A stretch of 64,000 nt of DNA, from positions 2,914,001-2,978,000 of the forward strand of contig CP012810.1 of assembly GCA_001936135.1 (NCBI GenBank). Reading direction: 5' to 3'. The notes beneath the pieces were generated by a model. That model was not told where the DNA came from. It saw only the letters and a program-made list of their open reading frames with translations, and ran no database searches. The position numbers were made by a program, and so were the translations under genes. The first letter of the stretch is position 1. Every line of letters starts with the position of its first letter. Positions 51,808 to 63,245 of this stretch are shown here, in pieces. The stretch is from Saccharomycopsis fibuligera x Saccharomycopsis cf. fibuligera. Taxonomy: Eukaryota; Ascomycota; Saccharomycetes; Ascoideales; Saccharomycopsidaceae.

Positions 51808-53301
51808 ATGCCTAGAAAAGCCATTTTGTTGAAGTCCCTCACCAGGGGCCGCATACGTGCCTCTATGAACAAATACAATCTTTTTAACTTGTACAAGAAA
51901 TCCAAGCCAGACTTTCGCTCAATGACTCTCTACCAGCAGAAATGGTTAGCCAAGACAGAAACCAGAGGTTACCATGGTGAACATTTGACCGAATCAAGAT
52001 GGCAAGTGAATTTTACCCCAAACTTGTCCTCTGTGGCCCAGTTAGACTCTATTGAAAAGACGACTAAGGGTGAAACCATTCCAAAGACTCCAATACAATT
52101 GCAAACTTTCGCAGTGTTGGAAAAAAGACTTGATTTTGCATTGTTTAGAGCAATGTTTGCTTCTTCTATCAGACAAGCCAGACAGTTCATCTTGCATGGC
52201 AATGTCAAAGTCAACGGCGTGAAAATAAAGTCTCCAGGATACGAGTTGAAAGCAGGCGATGTTTTTAGCTGTAATCCTGAAAAAGTGCTTGTTGCTCTAG
52301 GCAGAGAAAAGCCAGACTTTAAAACCAGTGCAAAGATCACCAACAAGCAAGTGGCCAAGTGGAACGTGTTTGTCAAAGAAGTTTTGAACAATCCAAGTAA
52401 AGCCAACGAATATGTAAAGAAGTTTTTGAATAACCTCGAAGAATCTGAAAGAACCAAATTGCTTAAAACTTTTGAAAAAAGTAATGTCTCTACCAGAGAA
52501 AACATTATTTTGGATGCCTTAGCTATTGGTGTGCACAACGAAGAATTAACGAGAAAAGCGCTTCAAGAGGCTTCAAAGAAATCCGCTGAATCTAAACCAG
52601 CTGAAGAAGTAGCTAAAGAAGCAAAGGCTGTAGAAGAACAAGTGTCCAACGAATTACCAGCATCTATTTACTCATCAAAATACGGATCCAACCAAGCAAT
52701 CACCAACAAGTTGTTGGATGTGTACAAGATCATCATCAAAGAAGTTTACAAGAATGAGCCACAGGCTTTGTTTGGCAAAAAGAGAACTGAACTAGAAAAA
52801 ATTGTTAACGACTTGCTTGCCCAGAACTCTAAACCAGTGAGAAATATCAAACAATTATCCTCTGAAATTCACAGAAGCTTGACTGACCCAGATGTGATAG
52901 AGAAACAATCCGAATCCAAATCTGACATTCCAGAAGCCCTCAAAATGGATATATTAAAGAAACTTTCTAAGAATAGACATCAAACCTTACCTCTTAGAGA
53001 CATTTTAGCCTCTGAAGATCTCACGGAAGTCGAAAAGAAAACTAAAATCCATTTGCCATTTCAGAAACATTTTTACGGCAGACAGAACCCAAACAAGCCA
53101 TACTTCACTCCATGGCAACCAAGACCATTCTTGGCTCCATTTGCCATCTTGCCTCACCACTTGGAGATCTCTTTTGCTACTTGTCATGCTGTATACTTGA
53201 GAGACCCAGTTGCTAGACCAGGTGAATCTGAGGTCATTACTCCATTTGACATCAGTATCCATGAGAGAGCTTACATGTACTATGCTAGAAAAGGTAAATG
53301 A
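51808..53301 (+). CDS. NAM9: Mitochondrial ribosomal protein uS4m, Nam9
   Basis: Small-subunit mitoribosomal protein homologous to bacterial S4. It is 497 aa (486 in S. cerevisiae). The N-terminus MPRKAILLKSLTRGRIRASM with KYNLFNLYKKS is typical of Nam9. The S4 RNA-binding domain is about residues 105-170: VLEKRLDFALFRAMFASSIR, QARQFILHGNVKVNGVKIKS, PGYELKAGDVFSC. A long yeast-specific extension follows, with the conserved end HLEISFATCHAVYLRDPVAR. Single exon. Confidence 0.96.
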   Translation: MPRKAILLKSLTRGRIRASMNKYNLFNLYKKSKPDFRSMTLYQQKWLAKTETRGYHGEHLTESRWQVNFTPNLSSVAQLDSIEKTTKGETIPKTPIQLQTFAVLEKRLDFALFRAMFASSIRQARQFILHGNVKVNGVKIKSPGYELKAGDVFSCNPEKVLVALGREKPDFKTSAKITNKQVAKWNVFVKEVLNNPSKANEYVKKFLNNLEESERTKLLKTFEKSNVSTRENIILDALAIGVHNEELTRKALQEASKKSAESKPAEEVAKEAKAVEEQVSNELPASIYSSKYGSNQAITNKLLDVYKIIIKEVYKNEPQALFGKKRTELEKIVNDLLAQNSKPVRNIKQLSSEIHRSLTDPDVIEKQSESKSDIPEALKMDILKKLSKNRHQTLPLRDILASEDLTEVEKKTKIHLPFQKHFYGRQNPNKPYFTPWQPRPFLAPFAILPHHLEISFATCHAVYLRDPVARPGESEVITPFDISIHERAYMYYARKGK

Positions 53302-53605
53302 GCTCTCTGACTAGTTTAGACCTGTATATAAGCGAATTATTCACACAAACACTGTTCCATAATAGTACTCTTTTGTAAATTATGTTTCTAGTCAAGATAA
53401 GCCAGATATTATCTTGACGGTTCCAAGTATTAGTTTATACGCTAGTTTTTGTATGGCGTCCCGACCTCGGTCACATGGCCCCGTAATGTAGCCAGTGTGT
53501 CTGAAAGACGAATAAATGACAGCAAATAATACCCAGAAGCCACTAAGCCAACTGTTCCTCAAAAGACACTTCAAACTCAACATTAAACAACCATATATAT
53601 ATACA

Positions 53606-55390
53606 ATGACCGAGAAATCATCCAGTTACAGCGTCCAAGGCTACAACTTTGTCACTCTTTTGAAGCGGTATGTCTAATTATATCATATACAGGTAGTATA
53701 TAATGTGGCGTTGATATCAGGAAACATTTTGATATACTAACTCATACTCTCTAGCTTGGAAGCTGCTACTTCCCGTTTGGAAGACATTACCATCTTCCAA
53801 GAACAAACGGCTAAAACTGCTTCTGCTGAAAGCGTGGCCAATGAGTCTGCTCCACAAATTGCTGCTGCTGGTGGCGTGGGTGCTGGTACCGCCGCTGCTA
53901 CTGTTGCAGCTAGTGCTTCAGGTGCTACTTTACAAGACGCTCCGGCTGTTCCAGCAAAGCAAGAAGACCATCCATTAGTCTCTGGTTTCCAAAATTTTAT
54001 CGACAATACCGTGGTTCCGTTCTCTAAAACCTCCAAGGAAATAGATTCTGACCTTGGTAAAGTGGCGGAATACTTGCTTGAAGCATTCGTCGAGGAAAAA
54101 ACCTTTTTGAAAATTGTGTCTCTATCCAAACTGACATCTCAGGAAAAGTACCTTCCATATTTGGGCCCAATTCAAGAACAAATCAAAAACGTTATAGACT
54201 TCAAAGAAAGATACCGTGGCAAATTGGTCAACCACGTCAATTCCGTCAATGAATTTGTTGTGCTTGTTGGTTGGGTCACCATTGAATGTTTGGGGGGCAA
54301 TAATAAGCCAATTATTTCTTTCATCTCTGAACTCAATGAATCAAGTAAATTCTGGAGTAACAGAATTATTAAGGAGTTTAAGGATAAGGACAGCACCCAA
54401 GTTGAGTGGGTTAAGCAGTTGAATGCTATCTTTACTGGTTTGCGCGACTACATCAATGAATACCATGGTACTGGTTTAGCTTGGAATAACCAAGAAGGTG
54501 TTGCAATTGATGAAGCTGCGAAACAGGCTGAAGAAAGCAATTCTTCTGCTGCCCCAGCTGCTCCTGCTGCCCCAGCTGCCCCTGCTGCCCCAGCTGCCCC
54601 TGCACCACCAGCCGGTTCCGGCGCTCCTCCACCTCCACCTCCACCATTACCACCAGCATCCATTTACGAAGACAAAGGAGAGCCAAAGAAAGAAACTGGC
54701 TTGAATGCTGTCTTTTCTGAACTTAATCAGGGTACCGATATTACCAAGAGCTTAAAGAAAGTGGACAAATCTCAAATGACTCACAAGAATCCAGAATTGA
54801 GAAGAACTGAATCAAACTCATCAACTGGATCCAAGAAACTGATTCCAAAACCACCAAAGAAGCCATCTGCTTTGAGTTCCAGTAAAATTAAGAAAGCTGC
54901 GCCAAAGAAAGAATTGGTTGATTCTAAATGGTTGATCTCTAATGTTGAAGATGAAGAATTGGTCACTATCGAAGGTGAAATGAACCAATCCATCTTTATT
55001 GGTAAATGTTCCAACACTACCATTAAAGTTATCGGTAAAGTCAATGCTATCACTCTTTCTGAATGTACTAAGGTAGGTATTGTGACAGATGCCTTGATCT
55101 CGGGTATTGACATCATTAAGACTCACAAGTTCCAACTACAGCCATTAGGATTTGTGCCATTGATAAATGTGGACCAAAGTCACGATGGGGAAATTTACTT
55201 GAACAAAGACACTATCGATGCTCAAATTTTGACAAGTCAGTCCACAAGTTGTAATGTATATGCTACTGATCCAGATGATGACAGCAAAGATGCTGAATTT
55301 TCTGAAAATGCAATTCCTGAACAACTTGTTCACACTTATGATAGAAAAACCAAGAAGTTTATTAGTTCTGTTGTTGAGGCTGCTGGTTGA
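53606..55390 (+). CDS. SRV2: Cyclase-associated protein Srv2/Cap1
   Basis: Actin-monomer recycling factor and adenylate-cyclase activator. Two exons: 53606-53667 and 53755-55390 (565 aa). The intron has donor GTATGT, branch TACTAAC at 53735 and acceptor TAG. Splicing gives VTLLKRLEAATSRLEDI, the conserved CAP N-terminal helix. The helical folded domain follows (residues about 75-240), then a Pro-Ala repeat (PAAPAAPAAP, about 280-300) and poly-Pro profilin-binding tract, a WH2-like region (GLNAVFSELNQGTDITKSLK), and the CARP beta-helix (from about 400: SNVEDEELVTIEGEMNQSIF to the C-terminus). Strong identification. Confidence 0.96.
54549..54606 (+). repeat. Pro-Ala-Ala tandem coding repeat in SRV2
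   Basis: Six to seven near-identical 9- to 18-bp units (GCCCCAGCTGCTCCTGCT type) encode the PAA repeats just before the poly-Pro segment. Confidence 0.8.
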
Positions 55391-55694
55391 CTTAGGTCAT
55401 CATAAACTTCTAATAGTATGCAAACATTATTTACTGTCAAGTCAAATTAAGTAGAATTTTACAATAAAATTGTTTCTTTTTGTAAATATTTTAACTTTTT
55501 ACTCGTTCAAGTTATTGCTGCAGTGGTTTGATGACAGGTATATTTCCGCATAAACTTCATCGTGCCCGTGCGCATAACCGTCAAAATATTTTTTTTTTCT
55601 GTTGACCGTGATCAACGTCAAATTATATAGTTGAGGATTCCAACCCAAAATCAAATTCTCTACAAAGCGTAGCTATATACTATAACCCCATAAA

Positions 55695-57650
55695 ATGGCA
55701 AAAAAGAAGGGAAAGGAAGATAAAGCTGCTCGCAAGGCCCGTATTGCCGAAAAAAATCAAAAGGCAAAAAGCAAAGCCGATAGAAACGACAAAAAGAAAG
55801 CCAAAAAGCAAGGTCTTGATGACGATGATCAGGATATCGACGAAATCTTGAAAAATTATCAACTTGAACAACAAAACTTCGAGGAAGTGTCTATTGACAA
55901 ATGCGATAAACCAACTAAGAGAATAAATCCTGCTATGGTTGCTAATCCAATGCATGGTAAAAGAGAACTTTTCCTTTTTGGTGGTGAATCCGTGAATGAT
56001 AACGGGCTCACCGCATTCTACAATGATTTGTATTGGTACAGTATGGATTCTGACATTTGGAGAAGAATTGTTTCTAAAAATTCGCCATTACCAAGATCAT
56101 CACACGCAATGTGTGCTCATCCAAGTGGTATTATTCTCTTGTTTGGTGGTGAATTTTCCTCTCCAAAACAAAACACATTTTACCATTATGGTGATACTTG
56201 GATCTTGGACCCCGAAGAAAAGAAATGGGCAAAAGTCGAAGGCAAAAAAGGTCCAAGTACCCGTTCTGGTTGCCGTATGTGTGTTTGGAAAGGTACCATT
56301 TTGCTTTATGGAGGTTTCCGTGATCTTGGATCTTCCACCACTTACTTGAACGACTTATGGGTGTTTGATGTGTCTAGTTACAAATGGCAACAGGTAGAAT
56401 TCCCGGTACACCATCCTATCCCAGATGCTAGATCCGGTCACTCATTAGTGCCATACTCTGCTGGCACAGATAGCGGTGCAGTGCTTTGGGGTGGATATAC
56501 CAAGGTAAAGGCAGGGAAAGGTTTGCAAAAAGGTAAACATTTAACTGACACTTGGGTGTTGAAGATGAAGACCGATTTGAAGCAAGTTAGATGGGAAAGA
56601 CGTAAAAAGCAAGGTTTTAATCCATCACCTAGAGCAGGGTGCAGTTTGGTGCCTCATGGTGGTAAAGGAAGATTTATTATGTTTGGTGGTGTTTATGATA
56701 CTGAAGAAACCGAAGAAAGTTTGGATTCTGTTTTTTACAATAATTTGTTCTGCTACCAAGCAGAAAACAATAAATGGTTCAATTTGAGTATCAGGCCGCC
56801 ACAAAAGAAAAAAGGTAAAGAAAAGGCAAAGGCAAATACCAGAGATAATAGAGAAGCAGAGTTGGAAGACTTTTTGAACAAGATTTTGGAGAAAAATAAA
56901 TTGAATGACAAAGACAATGAAGAAGAAGACGATGATGTTAGAAAAGAATTAGAAAGACTCAAGTTGGATGAAGAGAAAGAAGAGGAAGAAGCTGATAATG
57001 GAAAACAATATCCAGTGAGATACCAGCTACCGCATCCTAGATTCAATGCTACTACTTGCGTGGTGGATGATACATTTTTTGTGTTTGGCGGTATCTGGGA
57101 AAATGGTGAGAAGGAGTTCAATATTGATAGTATGTACGCTATAGATTTGGCTAAATTAGATGGTGTGAAAGTCTTCTGGGAAGATATGTCCGAAATCGAA
57201 AAGGCCTTGACTGAAGAAGAAGAAGAAGATGACGACGACGAGTTCGACGATGACGATGACGATGACGACGATGACGATGACAATGACGATGAACATAAGG
57301 ATAGAGTTCTCGTTGCTATTGACGAAGAATCTGACGAAGAAGAAGAAGATAATGCGGATCAAGAATTAGAGGTTCCAGACGAAAGACCATGGTTGCCACA
57401 TCCAAAACCATTTGAATCATTAAGAAGCTTTTACTTGCGTACTGGGGCGCAATTCTTGGAGTGGTCCATTTCTAGTAATAGAGACGCTAGAGGTAAATAT
57501 TTGAAGAAAGCTGCGTTTGATCTTTGTGAAGATAGGTGGTGGGAGCGCAGAGAACAAGTCAGAATTTCTGAAAGTCGCTTGGAGGAGATGGGAAGCGTGG
57601 GCGAAGTTATTGAAAAAGACGCTCTGCAAAAACAAAGTAAGAGACGTTGA
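55695..57650 (+). CDS. KEL3: Kelch-repeat protein Kel3 (DUF4110)
   Basis: Cytoplasmic kelch protein of the Kel3/KLHDC4 family; the cellular role is poorly defined. It is 651 aa, as in S. cerevisiae (651). A Lys-rich N-terminus (MAKKKGKEDKAARKAR) is followed by six kelch blades, about residues 85-500: ELFLFGGESVNDNG, IILLFGGEFSS, TILLYGGFRDLGSSTTYLND, GAVLWGGYTKVK, FIMFGGVYDTEE, FFVFGGIWENGE. An acidic helical insert splits the last two blades (about 390-440), and a D/E run is at about 509-555. The C-terminal DUF4110 (RPWLPHPKPFESLRSFYLRT to DRWWERREQVR) is intact. Confidence 0.94.
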   Translation: MAKKKGKEDKAARKARIAEKNQKAKSKADRNDKKKAKKQGLDDDDQDIDEILKNYQLEQQNFEEVSIDKCDKPTKRINPAMVANPMHGKRELFLFGGESVNDNGLTAFYNDLYWYSMDSDIWRRIVSKNSPLPRSSHAMCAHPSGIILLFGGEFSSPKQNTFYHYGDTWILDPEEKKWAKVEGKKGPSTRSGCRMCVWKGTILLYGGFRDLGSSTTYLNDLWVFDVSSYKWQQVEFPVHHPIPDARSGHSLVPYSAGTDSGAVLWGGYTKVKAGKGLQKGKHLTDTWVLKMKTDLKQVRWERRKKQGFNPSPRAGCSLVPHGGKGRFIMFGGVYDTEETEESLDSVFYNNLFCYQAENNKWFNLSIRPPQKKKGKEKAKANTRDNREAELEDFLNKILEKNKLNDKDNEEEDDDVRKELERLKLDEEKEEEEADNGKQYPVRYQLPHPRFNATTCVVDDTFFVFGGIWENGEKEFNIDSMYAIDLAKLDGVKVFWEDMSEIEKALTEEEEEDDDDEFDDDDDDDDDDDDNDDEHKDRVLVAIDEESDEEEEDNADQELEVPDERPWLPHPKPFESLRSFYLRTGAQFLEWSISSNRDARGKYLKKAAFDLCEDRWWERREQVRISESRLEEMGSVGEVIEKDALQKQSKRR

Positions 57651-57834
57651 AGTAAATTTGATACGCTTATTTTCTCTCGTTTTGATCATTAAAAACTTTG
57701 TACCGTTACTACAATTCCTTTATTTTTATCTCTTTTATAAATTCATAGAACAATTAAAATTTAAAACAATGTATAAGAACAACAAAAAAACGAACAACAA
57801 AAAAAAAGTATGCATTATGTAAAATAGTATCTAC

Positions 57835-59171
<1,337 letters not shown>

Positions 59172-59625
59172 ATGGCTGCTCCAAATATTCCTCCTGAAAT
59201 ACAAAAGCGCTCCAAAGGGTATGTTGTGTTGCGCTGGTGTCTTCGAAAAAAGGCCAGTATGAAGAGACTTCTGTCGCCAGGGGAATGACTTTCCAATCAA
59301 ATAAAGTAAAATATTTACTAACGTCAGACAGAGTGTACTTGCTTTGTTTCGGTTTGTCCATGGTCATTGTATCAACGTTGCCGCTATACAAGAGAGGTGT
59401 GTGTAAAGTTTTGTATCTTCCATTGTTAACCATATTGTCTTCTACTTTTCTATTTACACAATCAGTATACTAACCTTTTTATTTGAACTAGTGGTGCTAG
59501 GAGAGGAAAGAAAACAGCAACAAGGGGAGATCCTTCCTAATGGTAAAGTAAGGATCTTTGATGAGTATGAAAGGGAAGAAAGAGACAAGAACAGCATCAT
59601 CACGAAGATATTCGGCACCAAATGA
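59172..59625 (+). CDS. 81-aa single-pass membrane protein, three exons
   Basis: Exons 59172-59218, 59332-59396 and 59492-59625 join in frame. Intron 1 (59219-59331) has donor GTATGT, branch TACTAAC at 59316 and acceptor CAG. Intron 2 (59397-59491) has donor GTGTGT, branch TACTAAC at 59468 and acceptor TAG. The product reads MAAPNIPPEIQKRSKG, then a membrane segment VYLLCFGLSMVIVSTLPLY, then a charged tail with EEREE-like helix (FDEYEREERDKN) ending FGTK. Only this splice choice keeps one frame through all exons and gives a sensible membrane helix. No family is recognised. A CACGTG box upstream and the small size would fit a mitochondrial inner-membrane microprotein, but that is inference. Confidence 0.68.
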
Positions 59626-60236
59626 GGATGTTGCCTATTGCGATAGTTTATTGGTTATATATTGTTTGGTTCTGTACTAATTTCTATGCTTTTCCCTTCC
59701 TGTGTACTGGGGTTTTTATATTCTATTATGTTCTTATATTCTATTATGTTCTTGTATTTAGTTGATAATGTTGTTTGTAAATTCTGAATTATAGCTTTTG
59801 TAGAATATGGCTATAGTCGCAGAAGACCATTAGTCCTCAGTAACTGAGATTTCGCCCATCAAATTATATTACTACACCTGCGCTCAAAGCAACATTTGGC
59901 CATATGGATCACTTCTTCCTTGTTCTGTGCAATTGCATAATATAATACTACTTGTTCCCATTAATTAGGAGGTTGTAATTTGAGCATACTCATATCTCCA
60001 CAAATCTCACCTAAATTTTCCAGCAATGCCACAGTCAAGCCATACTTTCTGGGAACCGCCCCCACTGTGGCTGGTACCTGTATTATAACGGTTACCCGGC
60101 TGGTATGCACGAATATAAGCAGCAAATTCTCAACGTCGACCAGTTTTCAGTTCCTCATAATAATGCGTTTTTCTTTCCTCCACAATTATTGATTATCAAC
60201 AAATCAGTATTACTACTACAACACTAACCATATACA
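59626..60236. other. Intergenic upstream of FPR1
   Basis: 611 bp. It contains an 18-bp direct repeat TTATATTCTATTATGTTC (59716-59733 and 59734-59751) in the 3' flank of the 81-aa gene. No gene seen. Confidence 0.5.
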
Positions 60237-60795
60237 ATGTCCAACGAATTGCAAATTGAAAGAATTTCTCCAGGTATGTCCGCATTTTTTTTCCTATGAA
60301 ATTGAGTTGCCCAACACGATTTCTCGCACAATGGATTGGACATCTCGTTCTATCTCCGGGGGAGTCCCCCACCCGATGCCTTTTCTCAAAACAAAGCAAT
60401 TACTGTTTTGCCACTAAAACAGTAGCAAAAGCAATGTTGAGCTCTTCAGTCATTATGTTTTAGACCAAAACACTAACACTAATCTAATTTAAGGTGATGG
60501 TAAAACTTTCCCATCTAAAGGTGACTTGGTCACCATCCACTACACTGGTACTTTAACCAACGGTAAAACCTTTGACTCCTCGATTGCCAGAAACAAGCCA
60601 TTCCAAACTTACATTGGTGTTGGTCAAGTTATTCAAGGTTGGGATCAAGGTATTCCACAATTGTCCTTGGGTGAAAAAGCTAAATTGACTATTCCAGGTC
60701 CATTAGCTTACGGTAACAGAGGTTTCCCAGGTTTGATTCCACCAAACGCTACTTTGATTTTCGAAGTTGAATTATTGGGTATCAACAAGGCCTAA
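60237..60795 (+). CDS. FPR1: FKBP12 peptidyl-prolyl isomerase (rapamycin-binding)
   Basis: Cytosolic prolyl isomerase that binds FK506 and rapamycin; the rapamycin complex inhibits TORC1 (RBP1 in C. albicans). Two exons: 60237-60273 and 60494-60795 (112 aa). The 220-bp intron has donor GTATGT, branch CACTAAC near 60474 and acceptor AAG. The sequence is a textbook [79 protein letters not shown]. Codon use (GGT, TTG, CCA, AAC) is strongly biased, so high expression is likely. Confidence 0.97.
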
Positions 60796-61038
60796 GTAAA
60801 TGTACCATGTTGAGGTGTAGATCTTTTTGATAATTCAAATGACAAAAATATTAGTAATTTGGTTTTTTTTTATATCTCAAATAAAATGACTGTTACGAAA
60901 GTCTACTAATATACACCTTTGTATGTGAGCGCTTCTTCTTTCTTTAACGTTCCTAAAAGCAGTTTCGTATTACTGTTTATATACTATGTACAATATGTTT
61001 ATGTGAAATAAGTTCAACTGACAGCATTTTGACAGCAA

Positions 61039-62580
61039 TCACACATTGACCCAATTAATGTATTTAGCATCATACTCGTGTTGTTTAGTTTTTCTGTCTA
61101 AAACGTTAGACACCTTCCAATTAACGCCAACCTTGTTGTGGTATTGGTTGGTAAATCTACTGATGACCTCTTTTCTAGTTGGTGCATAGTCTCTGTTGGA
61201 ACCATCGTCTCCGGTGATGTAATTCTTAATTTCTGCTTCACTAGGCAAGCCCATGTTAAATGGGTAATTTTTGTAAGTGTTGAGGTATCTGCCATTACTG
61301 AAATCTTTCAAATCAGTGTATTTCAAACTAGTACCGGTAGAGAACAAGGCATAGAGACTCTGTATTGGAATGTCAGCTAAGCTTGTGTATTTCCATTGTG
61401 GATCATTAGTTTTGCTAATCAATTTTTTGCTGACACCTTCAATGAAATCATTGGTTTCTGGGTTTAAAAGGATGTTTTGTGCAAGAATCAATTCTTGAGT
61501 AATAGCGCTCTTGTTGTTAGATCTGGATCCAATTTTCAAAAGTTCACTAGCAAGTTTCAATGAAATCAAAGACTTGGAGTTCAATTTGGCAGAAAGCTCT
61601 TCACCAAATTTCTTTAACTCGGCGCTAGTGTTGGCATTTATGATTTCGTCGTTCAAACTCTTCAAAATTTCATCAATAGTTTCATATTTGAAAACCTTGT
61701 CAATGAAATTTCTTTGTTCGTTGCTGAATTTGAACTGGTGATCGCTTGCGATTGGGTCAGTGAATTCTTCAATAGCATTATTCACAATAGCATAGTGTTC
61801 TTTTATCTTTTCGGAAACTTCAGTAATATCTTTAAATTGTTCTTCAGAATAAGCATTCAACAATTCATTTTGTGGAATGTTCAATCCCCCTAATCTCCTA
61901 GTCAACTCTTCCAATCTTTCACTAGGAACATAATGAGTAGCAAACCCAGCAATCAAATTGTCCACACCATACAAGGATTCGCCAGTATATGCCAAAAACT
62001 TACCCAAATGGCCATCAACTCTAGGCAAGAAGAAGCTGGTACCTACATCAGGAAAAAACCCAATTTCCATCTCAGGCATCGCCAAACGAGTATTTTCGGT
62101 AGCGATTCTAAAAGGAGAGTGCACAGACAATCCAACACCGCCGCCCATTGTGATACCGTCCAAGTAACTCACCACTGGCTTAGAGTAAGAAGAAAGCAAA
62201 TAGTTCAAAGAGTATTCTTTGTAGAAAAAATCAAGAGCTGTTTCCACTCTGCCATCAATAACATCTTTAGCTGCTTGAGCAACATCACCACCGGCACAGA
62301 ATGATTTCTTGTTGCTAGAATTGATGATGATGACATTGGCAAGATTACTCTTTCCATATTCAAGTAATCTTGGAGTAATTTGGTCAACCATGTTACTGGT
62401 TAACGAGTTCAACTTTTTTGGTCTGTTCAACGTGATTATTCTGGCAGCATTTTCATTCTTGAATAAGACTTCATCAGAAGCTGGTGTTGCTGCGGTGGAG
62501 TATGATGACTTCAATGACATTGCTGCTGAAGTAGCAAATCTATTGGTAAACAGTCTTTGGTACTGTAAAGCTCTCAACAT
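61039..62580 (-). CDS. EHD3: 3-hydroxyisobutyryl-CoA hydrolase, mitochondrial
   Basis: Crotonase-fold hydrolase of the HIBCH/Ehd3 type, which acts in valine catabolism; in yeasts the protein is also found with the mitoribosomal small subunit. It is 513 aa. The N-terminal presequence (MLRALQYQRLFTNRFATSAA) is Arg-rich and acid-free. Crotonase landmarks are ARIITLNRPKKLNSLTSNM, FCAGGDVAQ (oxyanion hole), DGITMGGGVGLSVH, and NTRLAMPEMEIGFFPDVGTS carrying the catalytic Glu. The C-terminal half (DPQWKYTSLADI; FNMGLPSEAEIKNYITG) is typical of the family. Start ATG at 62580. Confidence 0.95.
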   Translation of the reverse strand: MLRALQYQRLFTNRFATSAAMSLKSSYSTAATPASDEVLFKNENAARIITLNRPKKLNSLTSNMVDQITPRLLEYGKSNLANVIIINSSNKKSFCAGGDVAQAAKDVIDGRVETALDFFYKEYSLNYLLSSYSKPVVSYLDGITMGGGVGLSVHSPFRIATENTRLAMPEMEIGFFPDVGTSFFLPRVDGHLGKFLAYTGESLYGVDNLIAGFATHYVPSERLEELTRRLGGLNIPQNELLNAYSEEQFKDITEVSEKIKEHYAIVNNAIEEFTDPIASDHQFKFSNEQRNFIDKVFKYETIDEILKSLNDEIINANTSAELKKFGEELSAKLNSKSLISLKLASELLKIGSRSNNKSAITQELILAQNILLNPETNDFIEGVSKKLISKTNDPQWKYTSLADIPIQSLYALFSTGTSLKYTDLKDFSNGRYLNTYKNYPFNMGLPSEAEIKNYITGDDGSNRDYAPTRKEVISRFTNQYHNKVGVNWKVSNVLDRKTKQHEYDAKYINWVNV

Positions 62581-63245
62581 TTTATATTAATTTTTCAATA
62601 TTTAATTTTTTTTCTTTTGTCTATGTTCTGTTGGTTTTTTTGCAGTCCCCCTAATCTTTGTTTTTCTTTCCTTTGATCCCTGCCTCAGTTCAAAAAGAAT
62701 GACTGTTTCTTTTTTATTTTACGTTCTGTTTTTCCCCAACTAAATTTGTGGTTATTCTTTCCTTAATTGGAACTGGTGGGTTTTCAAAGTTGGCGCCTTC
62801 GTTTTTTTTGTTTTTTTTTTTTTTTTTGAACGTTTCAATGATTGTAAAGAAAAAATATGAGAAAAAAAATTGTGCAAGCAAACTGCGTGCACGCGCCACA
62901 TAACCAACCTTCCAGCATGCAGTAAAATAGAGTAATAAATAAGAACGGAGGACACTTTTCAGTATTTGCAACTTACACAATGGTATTTTTTTTGTATTTA
63001 TTCATTTTTAAAGCCCTGGATGATACGGTTGAGTATAAAGTTTTGAGTGTATCACATTGAAAAAAAAATTAAAACAAAAAAAATAAAACAAATGACCAAA
63101 AACAACTATAAAATCATTGAGAAGTAAAAGTTTAAAAGGAAAGAGAAAAATTTGAAAAAATTAAAAGAGGAAAGAAAACTAGCTTAGAACAGAATATAAT
63201 GGAATGATAAAACATGCAAACATAGAAATAAACAATACAAATAAC

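Noticed and set aside
60300-60385. tRNA-like sequence inside the FPR1 intron (CGCACAATGGATTGGAC and a GGGGGAGTCCCCC hairpin)
   Set aside because: A box-A-like word is present, but the T-loop lacks TTCGA and the arms do not pair into a cloverleaf; at most a decayed tRNA or a chance hairpin.
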